A program made the position numbers and the translations under genes. The notes under the pieces are model-generated. The model was given only the letters and a program-made list of their open reading frames with translations, searched no databases and was not told where the DNA came from. A stretch of 46,670 nt of DNA from a virus: IMG/VR virus record IMGVR_UViG_3300046804_004525, positions 1 through 46,670 of that record; one strand, given 5' to 3'. This document shows positions 19,779-25,839 of the stretch, piece after piece (the stretch's first letter is position 1; each line of letters opens with the position of its first letter).

Positions 19779-20450
19779 ATGAATATTATAAATAAAAACA
19801 AGTTGGTAGCATTTACACTAATAGAATTATTGGTAGTGATTGCTGTAATTGCGATATTGGCAGGTTTATTATTACCCGCTTTAAGTGTTGCTAAAAGTAA
19901 AGCGCAACAAATAAAGTGTTTAAATAATAGTAGACAATTGGGTATTGCTTTAGAACAATATAAAATTGATTATAATGATAGTATACCGCCAAGAAGTTTG
20001 ACCAATCAATGGCCAGTTGCATTAAAACCATATTATGAAAGTCAAAATGTATTGGTTTGTCCAGTAGATAAGTTTACAAATAATTTGGTTGAGACAAATG
20101 CAAACAAAGCGAATAGAAGTTTTATAATCAACGGATTTGATGATTATTATTTCGAATTATTTAATGGTGATTGGGATGTTTTGGAAGAGCCAGTAAAGGC
20201 AAGTTCAATACCATTGGTTAGTGAGACAATTGTATTTGGTGAAAAGTTGGGTAAATCAAAACATTTTTATATGGATATTTTTGAGGGACAAGGTAATGAT
20301 GCAACTGAATTGGACTTTAAGAAACACAATGGTGGATCTACTTATATTTTTGCTGATAGTCATGCATCATATTTAAAATTTCCCAAAGCATTTCAACCAG
20401 AAAACAAGTGGGCGATTATATCCACTTATAGAACAAATTACAATTTATAA
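19779..20450 (+). CDS. Type IV prepilin-like protein with H-x9-D motif, 223 aa
   Basis: The N-terminus carries a class III leader and pilin helix ([20 protein letters not shown], then [15 protein letters not shown]), to be cut before FTLIEL by a prepilin peptidase. Residues near 185-200 read [19 protein letters not shown], the H-x9-D signature of pseudopilins abundant in Verrucomicrobiota, Lentisphaerota and Planctomycetota. It is framed by tRNA genes and may be a captured host gene. Roles in receptor change or superinfection exclusion are speculation. TATTTATA lies 7 nt before the ATG. Confidence 0.85.
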   Translation: MNIINKNKLVAFTLIELLVVIAVIAILAGLLLPALSVAKSKAQQIKCLNNSRQLGIALEQYKIDYNDSIPPRSLTNQWPVALKPYYESQNVLVCPVDKFTNNLVETNANKANRSFIINGFDDYYFELFNGDWDVLEEPVKASSIPLVSETIVFGEKLGKSKHFYMDIFEGQGNDATELDFKKHNGGSTYIFADSHASYLKFPKAFQPENKWAIISTYRTNYNL

Positions 20451-20455
20451 TTTAT

Positions 20456-20529
20456 GCCTGTTTAGTTTAGTGGTAAAACGGCTGTTTCGTAAACAGCGAT
20501 CATAGGCTCGATTCCTATAGCAGGCTCCA
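20456..20529 (+). tRNA. tRNA-Thr (CGT)
   Basis: Acceptor GCCTGTT/AGCAGGC, anticodon loop TTCGTAA, CCA encoded. Similar to tRNA-Thr (TGT) at 18030; the two together would read ACA and ACG. Confidence 0.93.
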
Positions 20530-20536
20530 TATTTAT

Positions 20537-20611
20537 GTCTCGTTGGTCGAGTAGTTAGGCGGCAATCTGCAAAATTGCATTAGGTTGGTGCAAATCCAAC
20601 ACGGGACTCCA
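20537..20611 (+). tRNA. tRNA-Cys (GCA)
   Basis: Acceptor GTCTCGT/ACGGGAC, anticodon loop CTGCAAA, T loop TGCAAAT, CCA encoded. Last tRNA of array 1. Confidence 0.94.
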
Positions 20612-20652
20612 ATTTAACGTATTTATGTCTTAATTTTTTACTATGTATGTGT

Positions 20653-20835
20653 ATGACCAAGAACATTTATAAATTATTTTTGGATATGAAAATTGAAATA
20701 GATAAACATAAATGGATTGAAAGTGAAAAGGAAGGTAAAGATATAGGATTTGAAAGTGCTTTGGTTGATTGGATGTCAAAATATAGAAATGATTGGGCTA
20801 AACATAAATTTAATAATGTTATAAACGAAACATAA
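20653..20835 (+). CDS. Small conserved protein (HKWIESEK type), 60 aa
   Basis: MTKNIYKLFLDMKIEIDKHK, then WIESEKEGKDIGFESALVDW. The pattern IxxHKWIESEKAGxDIGxExAxxDWxxK is familiar from small bacterial proteins of unknown function, so this may be host-derived. An ATG 6 nt upstream (20647) is also possible. A terminator hairpin follows the stop codon by 30 nt. Confidence 0.75.
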   Translation: MTKNIYKLFLDMKIEIDKHKWIESEKEGKDIGFESALVDWMSKYRNDWAKHKFNNVINET

Positions 20836-20865
20836 AATATTTATAAAAATTTTTAATATGAACGA

Positions 20866-20898
20866 ACGATTAATCTAAAATTAATCGTTTTGTTTTTT
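20866..20898 (+). terminator. Rho-independent terminator of array 1
   Basis: 9-bp stem ACGATTAAT / ATTAATCGT with a CTAAA loop, followed by TTTGTTTTTT. Confidence 0.88.
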
Positions 20899-20899
20899 A

Positions 20900-20935
20900 T
20901 TGACAAAGAAGAACAAATTGATATAATAATAATAT
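20900..20935 (+). promoter_or_regulatory. Consensus promoter for the gene at 20936
   Basis: TTGACA (20900-20905), 16 bp, TATAAT (20922-20927), 8 nt, ATG. Both boxes are perfect matches to the sigma70 consensus. Confidence 0.92.
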
Positions 20936-21256
20936 ATGAATACATTAAGTAAAATTGATATGGCAAACATGGTTTTAAGTGCAGACAAAAAAATGCAACT
21001 CAAACAAATGTTGTGTGAAAAATATGGAGCGAGTGATGTTTTATATAAAGATTTATCGTATGGAATTGGTATTGATGTGATTGGCACTGATAGTTTTAGA
21101 TTTGTTAAAAGTGCTATAGTTAAAACATTGAATGTGAGTGAAGATACGTTATCTGTATTGGGTGAAAGTACACGATCATTAAAAGCATCGTATGTATATT
21201 TGCCAGAAAAAGATAAGGTATTGACAAAACGTTTAAAATATGTTAAAAATAAATAA
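20936..21256 (+). CDS. Hypothetical protein, 106 aa
   Basis: A soluble alpha/beta-looking protein (MNTLSKIDMANMVLSADKKM, YGIGIDVIGTDSFRFVKSAI). No family recognised. The near-consensus promoter 8 nt before the ATG suggests strong early expression from a near-leaderless message, the same layout as the genes in the first 13 kb. Confidence 0.75.
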   Translation: MNTLSKIDMANMVLSADKKMQLKQMLCEKYGASDVLYKDLSYGIGIDVIGTDSFRFVKSAIVKTLNVSEDTLSVLGESTRSLKASYVYLPEKDKVLTKRLKYVKNK

Positions 21257-21370
21257 ATGGTTATGTTTGTAAACAAACTACTTATATTTGAAAACTTTAG
21301 GAAGTGTATTCCTAATCGTTAATAGTTTTTTATTAACGGAAACAAAAAAAGAAAAAAGGATAAATATATT

Positions 21371-22081
21371 ATGAAGAAAGTATTAGTACTATTGTCATTC
21401 TTGACAGCACTAGCAGTTACCGCTGGTGATAATTCAAACCTATCAGTGGAAGCTGGTTATAATAACCAATATATCGTAAATGGTGTTGCTCGTTCAGAGG
21501 GATCAGCATTTGTCGGTGTTGGTGCAGTGAAGAGTCTAAAGTATGCTGATGTGTATCTAGGTGGTACTCTATTGGCAAATGGTGATTTAGATCAATCACA
21601 TTGGACTTTGGGTGCTGGTAAAGAAGTTAATGTATGGAAGGATGTATTTTCTGCCCGTGCTGATGCTACTGTAACTCGTCACCAAGCTGGTAGTTTTGGT
21701 ATTCCAAATAGTACCGAATTTGGTGCTAAGTTGGCTCTACCAAATAAGTGGGTAACTCCATATATACGTGGTGCATTTGATATTGATTTGGATCAAAAGG
21801 GTGCATTCGTTGGTTTACAACGTGAACAAAAGCTACCATTTGGATTTGCAATCACACCTGCTGTAGAATATGGTAAGGTATATGGTGATAGTAGTGATTA
21901 TACCGCAGTAAACGCTAAGGCAACTCTAACTCGTCCATTTGAATTTTCATTTGGTGTATTGACTCCATTTGCTAGCGTTGGATGGTATGATAATAACTTC
22001 GATGCTGCTAAATACAATTGGGCAACCCGTGAATTTAGTGGTGATATTGTATATTCAGGCGGTTTACGTTTGACATTCTAA
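21371..22081 (+). CDS. Secreted outer-membrane beta-barrel-like protein, 236 aa
   Basis: A signal peptide (MKKVLVLLSFLTALAVTAG) is followed by alternating polar/hydrophobic strands with Gly and aromatic residues and a C-terminal SGGLRLTF ending in Phe, the usual mark of an outer-membrane barrel. It is expected to insert in the host outer membrane. A role in blocking or altering a receptor is plausible but not shown. AAAAAGGATAAATAT before the ATG contains a purine-rich site. A terminator follows. Confidence 0.8.
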   Translation: MKKVLVLLSFLTALAVTAGDNSNLSVEAGYNNQYIVNGVARSEGSAFVGVGAVKSLKYADVYLGGTLLANGDLDQSHWTLGAGKEVNVWKDVFSARADATVTRHQAGSFGIPNSTEFGAKLALPNKWVTPYIRGAFDIDLDQKGAFVGLQREQKLPFGFAITPAVEYGKVYGDSSDYTAVNAKATLTRPFEFSFGVLTPFASVGWYDNNFDAAKYNWATREFSGDIVYSGGLRLTF

Positions 22082-22103
22082 TATTAATTGTAGTTTTAAC
22101 AAT

Positions 22104-22132
22104 AAACCCGCTTAAAAATAAGCGGGTTTTTT
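22104..22132 (+). terminator. Rho-independent terminator
   Basis: AAACCCGCTTA / TAAGCGGGTTT stem with an AAAA loop followed by T run. Confidence 0.93.
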
Positions 22133-22170
22133 ATTTTATCCTAATATAGTTATTTAAAAAGGATTATATT

Positions 22171-22392
22171 ATGACAAGTGGAAATGTAGGTATCGGAAAC
22201 GTAGGCACTGGAAATGTAGGACAAGGATCAACTCCTTCAACATCAAGTATATCAACTACAAGTTACATTGATTCAGGTTCATCTGGAGTAAATGGATCTT
22301 CTGGTATTGGTGGTACATGTGCTACAACTAAGTTTGTTTCAAAAATTAAAAATATTACAAATAAAATATTATTCCCAAAAATTTTACGTTAA
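22171..22392 (+). CDS. Gly/Ser-rich low-complexity protein, 73 aa
   Basis: Begins with three GNVG repeats (SGNVGIGNVGTGNVGQGS), continues as a Ser/Thr/Gly linker and ends in a basic helix (KFVSKIKNITNKILFPKILR). AAAGGA precedes the ATG by 6 nt, a Shine-Dalgarno-like site rare in this window. Next to the protease at 22413, it may be its substrate or partner, or a virion peptide. No family recognised. Confidence 0.6.
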   Translation: MTSGNVGIGNVGTGNVGQGSTPSTSSISTTSYIDSGSSGVNGSSGIGGTCATTKFVSKIKNITNKILFPKILR

Positions 22393-22412
22393 AATTAAAA
22401 AAAGGTTTATTT

Positions 22413-23351
22413 ATGCCAACTATGATGGAAACTCTATTGACAGAACATGCTAATTTATTACAAAAGATAATTAATCAAGCTAAATTAGACGCATTATCTA
22501 CTACACAACCAACACCTGTTGGTATTGGCACTTCAGTTTCTCAAACTCCTATTGTTAAACAAGATTTATTTACAAATATTAACAATTATTTTTCTACAGC
22601 TGCAAAGAGTGGTAAGGATAAAACAATTGTGTCTTCATTTACAATGACTCCTTCTTTAAAATGGACACGAAATAATAATTGTTGGGCATTTAATTTGGAT
22701 CTTACTGGTATGTCTTTAGGTATATGGGGTCTTGGTGGTGTTGGTGGTGGTACATTAATTACAAAAAAACATGTTTTACTAGCTAATCATGTTCCTTATC
22801 CTGCATTACCAGCTACAATTTATTTTGCTGATAAAAACAGTAATACTTATCAATATAACATAGTTAAAACCAAACGAGTTGGTAGTAGTGATATATTAAT
22901 TGGTGAACTAGATAAAGAAGTAGATGCTTCTTTGAAAATATATAAAGTATTGCCAGCTAACTTTACTAAATATTTTGTTAAACAACCAATGAGTGGCGAG
23001 CCAAGATTTCCTGTAGCTTATTCTGATCAAGAAAAGAAAATGTTAATGGGCGATTATATATCAACATTTGTTAATGGTGCTGAAACTGTAATGATGATTG
23101 CTCCACCAGTAGATAGTAATGCCACTAAATATTTTGAAGAATTAATTGTTGGTGATTCTGGTAATCCTGTAATTACAGTTATTAACAATGAACCAATTTT
23201 AATCGGCGGTTGGTATCAAACTAGAGGAGCAAATGGTGGTTGGGCAACTCCAATTCATGCTTATCTATCTGATATTAATAATGTAATATCTTCATTTAGT
23301 GTTGGATATAAATTAAATGAAGTAGATTTAAGTGGATTTAAAGAAGTGTAA
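22413..23351 (+). CDS. Trypsin-like serine protease, 312 aa
   Basis: The triad is visible in order: His126 in LITKKHVLLANHV, Asp160 in SSDILIGEL and Ser249 in VGDSGNPV, with the GGWYQTRGANGGWATPIHAY strand region after it. This is the chymotrypsin-fold S1/S6-like arrangement. The first 80 residues are an extra helical and linker region. No signal peptide is visible, so it may act in the cell or be packaged in the virion. An AAAGG site lies upstream of the ATG. Confidence 0.82.
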   Translation: MPTMMETLLTEHANLLQKIINQAKLDALSTTQPTPVGIGTSVSQTPIVKQDLFTNINNYFSTAAKSGKDKTIVSSFTMTPSLKWTRNNNCWAFNLDLTGMSLGIWGLGGVGGGTLITKKHVLLANHVPYPALPATIYFADKNSNTYQYNIVKTKRVGSSDILIGELDKEVDASLKIYKVLPANFTKYFVKQPMSGEPRFPVAYSDQEKKMLMGDYISTFVNGAETVMMIAPPVDSNATKYFEELIVGDSGNPVITVINNEPILIGGWYQTRGANGGWATPIHAYLSDINNVISSFSVGYKLNEVDLSGFKEV

Positions 23352-23359
23352 AAATTTTA

Positions 23360-23396
23360 TTGATTTATATTTTTGTATACTATATATTAGAAACAT
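23360..23396 (+). promoter_or_regulatory. Promoter of attenuator module 2
   Basis: TTGATT (23360-23365), 17 bp, TATATT (23383-23388), 8 nt, ATG 23397. Confidence 0.6.
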
Positions 23397-23450
23397 ATGA
23401 ATTCAAAACCACAACCTAGTCTAGCAAGTCAATTCCCATCCGGGTATTGA
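23397..23450 (+). CDS. Short leader ORF of module 2, 17 codons
   Basis: Encodes MNSKPQPSLASQFPSGY. The stop TGA (23448-23450) overlaps the first bases of the long stem at 23449, so a terminating ribosome would mask its 5' arm. Confidence 0.5.
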   Translation: MNSKPQPSLASQFPSGY

Positions 23451-23509
23451 TGACGAGGTTGTTTGCTACTAAAATCCAACCCGTCATCCTAAAAAAATGA
23501 CGGGTTTTT
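23449..23509 (+). promoter_or_regulatory. Antiterminator / terminator pair, module 2
   Basis: GATGACG-a-GGTTG (23449-23461) pairs with CAACC-CGTCATC (23477-23488). CCCGTCA (23480-23486) alternatively pairs with TGACGGG (23498-23504), followed by five T. Same design as module 1, with different sequence. Confidence 0.75.
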
Positions 23510-23521
23510 GATTTTAAATAG

Positions 23522-23555
23522 TTGACAACTTCAGATGGTGTGATATAGTGATTAT
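23522..23555 (+). promoter_or_regulatory. Strong promoter of tRNA array 2
   Basis: TTGACA (23522-23527), 16 bp, TATAGT (23544-23549). Confidence 0.88.
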
Positions 23556-23674
23556 ATGTTTGGGGTTGAAACTCTATCTGGTGTCCCCAACGAAAGTTAA
23601 AACACTTGATCGGTCAATCGGTGTTATCCTCGTAGAGAACCGATATGGCGATGACAGTAATAGTAATTTTTAAT
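23556..23674 (+). ncRNA. Conserved leader RNA ahead of tRNA array 2
   Basis: Contains the hairpin GGGG-TTGAAACTCTATCTGGTG-t-CCCC (23562-23588) and AGAACC-GATAT-GGCGATGACAGTA (23636-23659), both shared with the array 1 leader. ATCGGT / ACCGAT pairs around the second block. Confidence 0.65.
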
Positions 23675-23750
23675 AGGTGGTTAGCTCAGTTGATAGAGCA
23701 TTTGCTTTACACGCAAAATGTCATAGGTTTGAATCCTATACCACCTACCA
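23675..23750 (+). tRNA. tRNA-Val (TAC)
   Basis: Acceptor AGGTGGT/ACCACCT, anticodon loop TTTACAC, T loop TTTGAAT, CCA encoded. Confidence 0.94.
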
Positions 23751-23759
23751 TTTTAATAT

Positions 23760-23836
23760 CGGAATGTAGCTCAACTTGGTAGAGCACTTGCTTTGGGAGC
23801 AAGTTGTTGTAGGTTCAAATCCTATCATTCCGACCA
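23760..23836 (+). tRNA. tRNA-Pro (TGG)
   Basis: Acceptor CGGAATG/CATTCCG, anticodon loop TTTGGGA, T loop TTCAAAT, CCA encoded. Confidence 0.94.
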
Positions 23837-23842
23837 TTTTAT

Positions 23843-23926
23843 GGGCATATGGTGGAATGGCAGACACGCGAGTCTTAGAAGCTCGTGGAGAGATCCGTGG
23901 GGGTTCAAGTCCCTCTATGCCCACCA
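23843..23926 (+). tRNA. tRNA-Leu (TAG)
   Basis: Class II tRNA. Acceptor GGGCATA/TATGCCC, anticodon loop CTTAGAA, T loop TTCAAGT, CCA encoded. Confidence 0.94.
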
Positions 23927-23933
23927 ATTTAAA

Positions 23934-24015
23934 AGTGACTTTAAAATCATATTTGGTCGTATGATCTTTGAGTGTAATTGACCTTTCGGGTGTAGTCACA
24001 CATACCCAGATTTTA
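23934..24015 (+). ncRNA. Array-embedded structured RNA R3
   Basis: GTGACT (23935-23940) pairs with AGTCAC (23994-23999). Inside lie ATCATA / TATGAT and a small ACC-TTTC-GGGT hairpin. An alternative GGGTGT / ACACATACCC stem is followed by TTTT. No cloverleaf and no ORF. Weaker than R1 and R2. Confidence 0.45.
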
Positions 24016-24022
24016 ATTTTAT

Positions 24023-24114
24023 GGTTGATAGGCAGATATAAGCTGGCTGCACTAGTCTTGAAAACTAGGTTCGTGTAAAAACGAAGGTCCGGGCAGTACG
24101 GACATCAACCGCCA
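24023..24114 (+). tRNA. tRNA-Ser (TGA)
   Basis: Class II tRNA. Acceptor GGTTGAT/ATCAACC, anticodon loop CTTGAAA, long variable arm, CCA encoded. T loop is GGCAGTA. Confidence 0.92.
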
Positions 24115-24121
24115 ATTTTAT

Positions 24122-24214
24122 GGAAGTGACGTAGATAGTTAGGTTTCTACAGCAGTTTGCTAAACTGCCGTGGTCTAAAAGCCACTGAGGGGGCAGCACC
24201 CTTCGCTTCCGCCA
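24122..24214 (+). tRNA. tRNA-Ser (GCT)
   Basis: Class II tRNA. Acceptor GGAAGTG/CGCTTCC, anticodon loop TTGCTAA, variable arm GTGGT...GCCAC, CCA encoded. T loop is GGCAGCA. Confidence 0.92.
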
Positions 24215-24265
24215 TTTTTACTAAAATAGTTGAGTGGTTTAATGATCGTAAGCATATTTATTTAT

Positions 24266-24754
24266 ATGAGTTCAAATAGAAGTCCTAATCATAAATGTGA
24301 CAATATAAATTGTGATAATGTTTTATATAAAAGACCAATTGAAAAAAAGAAATATTGTTGTCGGAAATGTTATTTTAATACAATTACTAAACGAACTATT
24401 ATAAATTGTAAATTTTGTAATAAGTCATTTTTACCTGATAGATTTGAACAGAAATTTTGTAGTAGTGTTTGTGCCTCATCAAATGTAAGAGGACCATATT
24501 CAAAAAATAAATTCAGATCAAAAACACAGTACAGATTACAATTACTCAAAGACAAATTTAATTTTCACAATTGTATGGTAAGTGGATGTACTTATAATAG
24601 AGTTTATAATGTTCATCGTTTCATTGAAGGTAAAAATGGTGGAAAGTATGAAATTGGAAATATGTTTGCAATATGTCCAAATCATCACGGTGAATATCAC
24701 GCTAGATTAATAAATTTTGAAAAAATAAGTGATTGTGAATTAAAAATAATTTAA
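24266..24754 (+). CDS. HNH endonuclease with zinc-ribbon, 162 aa
   Basis: Several CxxC pairs in the first 80 residues (CDNINCDN, CCRKC, CKFC, CSSVC) suggest zinc ribbons. The C-terminus has CMVSGC, VHRFIEGKNGGKYEIGN and FAICPNHHGEYH, an HNH nuclease core. It sits alone among tRNA genes, a usual place for homing endonucleases. The ATG at 24266 is chosen because earlier in-frame starts fall in a tRNA-proximal, unconserved stretch; TATTTAT precedes it directly. Confidence 0.82.
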   Translation: MSSNRSPNHKCDNINCDNVLYKRPIEKKKYCCRKCYFNTITKRTIINCKFCNKSFLPDRFEQKFCSSVCASSNVRGPYSKNKFRSKTQYRLQLLKDKFNFHNCMVSGCTYNRVYNVHRFIEGKNGGKYEIGNMFAICPNHHGEYHARLINFEKISDCELKII

Positions 24755-24760
24755 ATTTTT

Positions 24761-24834
24761 GCGGGTATGATGTAATGGTAGCCTGAGGCTCTTCCAAAGC
24801 CTACGTGTGAGTTCGATTCTCACTACCCGCTCCA
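24761..24834 (+). tRNA. tRNA-Gly (TCC)
   Basis: Acceptor GCGGGTA/TACCCGC, anticodon loop CTTCCAA, T loop TTCGATT, CCA encoded. Confidence 0.95.
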
Positions 24835-24855
24835 AAATCAATAGAAAGGATACAT

Positions 24856-24978
24856 ATGCCATACAGAAGTTCACATCAAAGAAAAGGTTATAAAAGAAAA
24901 ACAAAAAGTGGAAAAACAGTAAATGTAACATCGTGTTACGTTAAAAGAAGTTATTCTAAACCACGTAAGAAAAAGTAA
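24856..24978 (+). CDS. Tiny very basic protein, 40 aa
   Basis: MPYRSSHQRKGYKRKTKSGK then TVNVTSCYVKRSYSKPRKKK; 16 of 40 residues are Lys or Arg. GAAAGGAT lies 6-12 nt before the ATG, a Shine-Dalgarno-like site. The KSGKTVNVxxYYVKR pattern is seen in small proteins of several phages and archaea. Likely nucleic-acid binding by charge only. Confidence 0.7.
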   Translation: MPYRSSHQRKGYKRKTKSGKTVNVTSCYVKRSYSKPRKKK

Positions 24979-25044
24979 GTTTTTAACTGGGATATTGCAT
25001 AATGGAATGGTGTAAGACTTACGGAATAATAATTTAATTTTAAC

Positions 25045-25119
25045 GGGGGATTAGTATAACGGCTATTATGTCTCGCTTTGAACGAGAAGAAGTTGGTTCG
25101 ATTCCTTCATCCCCTGCCA
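25045..25119 (+). tRNA. tRNA-Gln (TTG)
   Basis: Acceptor GGGGGAT/ATCCCCT, anticodon loop CTTTGAA, CCA encoded. The T stem contains mismatches. The 66 nt before it hold a possible remnant of another tRNA 5' half. Confidence 0.88.
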
Positions 25120-25180
25120 CTTTATTTACCGATTGTAGTGTTTGACACTACGATGTGTATGCAGAATAATATGATTTAAT

Positions 25181-25257
25181 CGGGGTGTATTGTCAATTAG
25201 GAGACGGCCTGATCTGGAGTCAGGAGGCTGCAGGTGCAAGTCCTGTCACCCCGACCA
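25181..25257 (+). tRNA. tRNA-Pro-like (nominal TGG) with C33
   Basis: Acceptor CGGGGTG/CACCCCG, anticodon stem CCTGA/TCAGG, T loop TGCAAGT, CCA encoded. The loop is TCTGGAG, so position 33 is C where U is almost universal, and the nominal anticodon TGG repeats the tRNA at 23760. The true identity is uncertain. Confidence 0.75.
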
Positions 25258-25262
25258 ATTTA

Positions 25263-25376
25263 ATGATGTGCGTGTTGGGGATTGACTCCAACAGCGTGAG
25301 GGTGACGATACAACCCTGTATGTCTGACCCGGACGAATCCGGCCCGGATAGGGTAGGGTTGATTTTTAATGATTAC
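25263..25376 (+). ncRNA. Array-embedded structured RNA R4 (GC-rich)
   Basis: GTTGG...CCAAC and a CCGGA-CGAA-TCCGG hairpin are clear, and AACCCT pairs with AGGGTT around the latter, followed by GATTTTT. It is markedly GC-richer than its surroundings, typical of a folded RNA in an AT-rich genome. An ORF crossing it is not supported. No known class recognised. Confidence 0.55.
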
Positions 25377-25398
25377 ATAAATAAAATATATATTATAA

Positions 25399-25605
25399 AT
25401 GATACATAAGTTGACTCAACTAAAAGCTGGAGAAAAAGGAAGAATAGTTGATATCACAATCTCAAATCAGAGACTTCAAGAATTAGGAATTATCAATGGT
25501 GCAATAATAACTGTTGTGACGAATAATTTGATTTGTATGATTTGTAATACGAAAGTATGTTTGGGTAAGCCAGTCACAGACAATATAATTGTAGAAAAGA
25601 TTTGA
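25399..25605 (+). CDS. FeoA-like SH3-fold protein, 68 aa
   Basis: LTQLKAGEKGRIVDITISNQ, RLQELGIINGAIITVV and KVCLGKPV-DNIIVEKI follow the FeoA/DtxR-C-terminal SH3-like pattern (GExGxIxxI, LxELGIxxGxxIxV, LGxxxxxxI). In bacteria FeoA supports FeoB ferrous-iron uptake. No feoB is here, and a lone FeoA-like domain in a tRNA array is unusual. The middle has C-x2-C (MICNTKVC nearby), which typical FeoA lacks. Confidence 0.72.
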   Translation: MIHKLTQLKAGEKGRIVDITISNQRLQELGIINGAIITVVTNNLICMICNTKVCLGKPVTDNIIVEKI

Positions 25606-25630
25606 TCGTAGGTGAGTAACATTTTTATAT

Positions 25631-25705
25631 GGGCTGTTAGTGATAGTGGTAGCACGGGAGCTTTGCAAGCTTTAGGGAAGAGTTCGATTCTCTTACGGTC
25701 CACCA
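25631..25705 (+). tRNA. tRNA-Ala (TGC)
   Basis: Acceptor GGGCTGT/ACGGTCC, anticodon loop TTTGCAA, T loop TTCGATT, CCA encoded. Confidence 0.92.
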
Positions 25706-25757
25706 ATTTAAATTAATGATTATAGTTAGTTGTTAACTATATATTATTATAGAGAGC

Positions 25758-25831
25758 GCGGGTATGATGTAGTGGTAGCCTGCAACCTTGCCAAGGTCGA
25801 TGTGCCGGTTCGATTCCGGCTACCCGCTCCA
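25758..25831 (+). tRNA. tRNA-Gly (GCC)
   Basis: Acceptor GCGGGTA/TACCCGC, anticodon loop TTGCCAA, CCA encoded. Nearly the same body as tRNA-Gly (TCC) at 24761, suggesting duplication and anticodon change. Confidence 0.94.
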
Positions 25832-25839
25832 GTTACAAT

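Noticed and set aside
24979-25044. Additional tRNA before tRNA-Gln
   Set aside because: A tRNA-like 5' half (TGGGATATTGCATAATGG) is visible but no matching 3' half, so at most a remnant.
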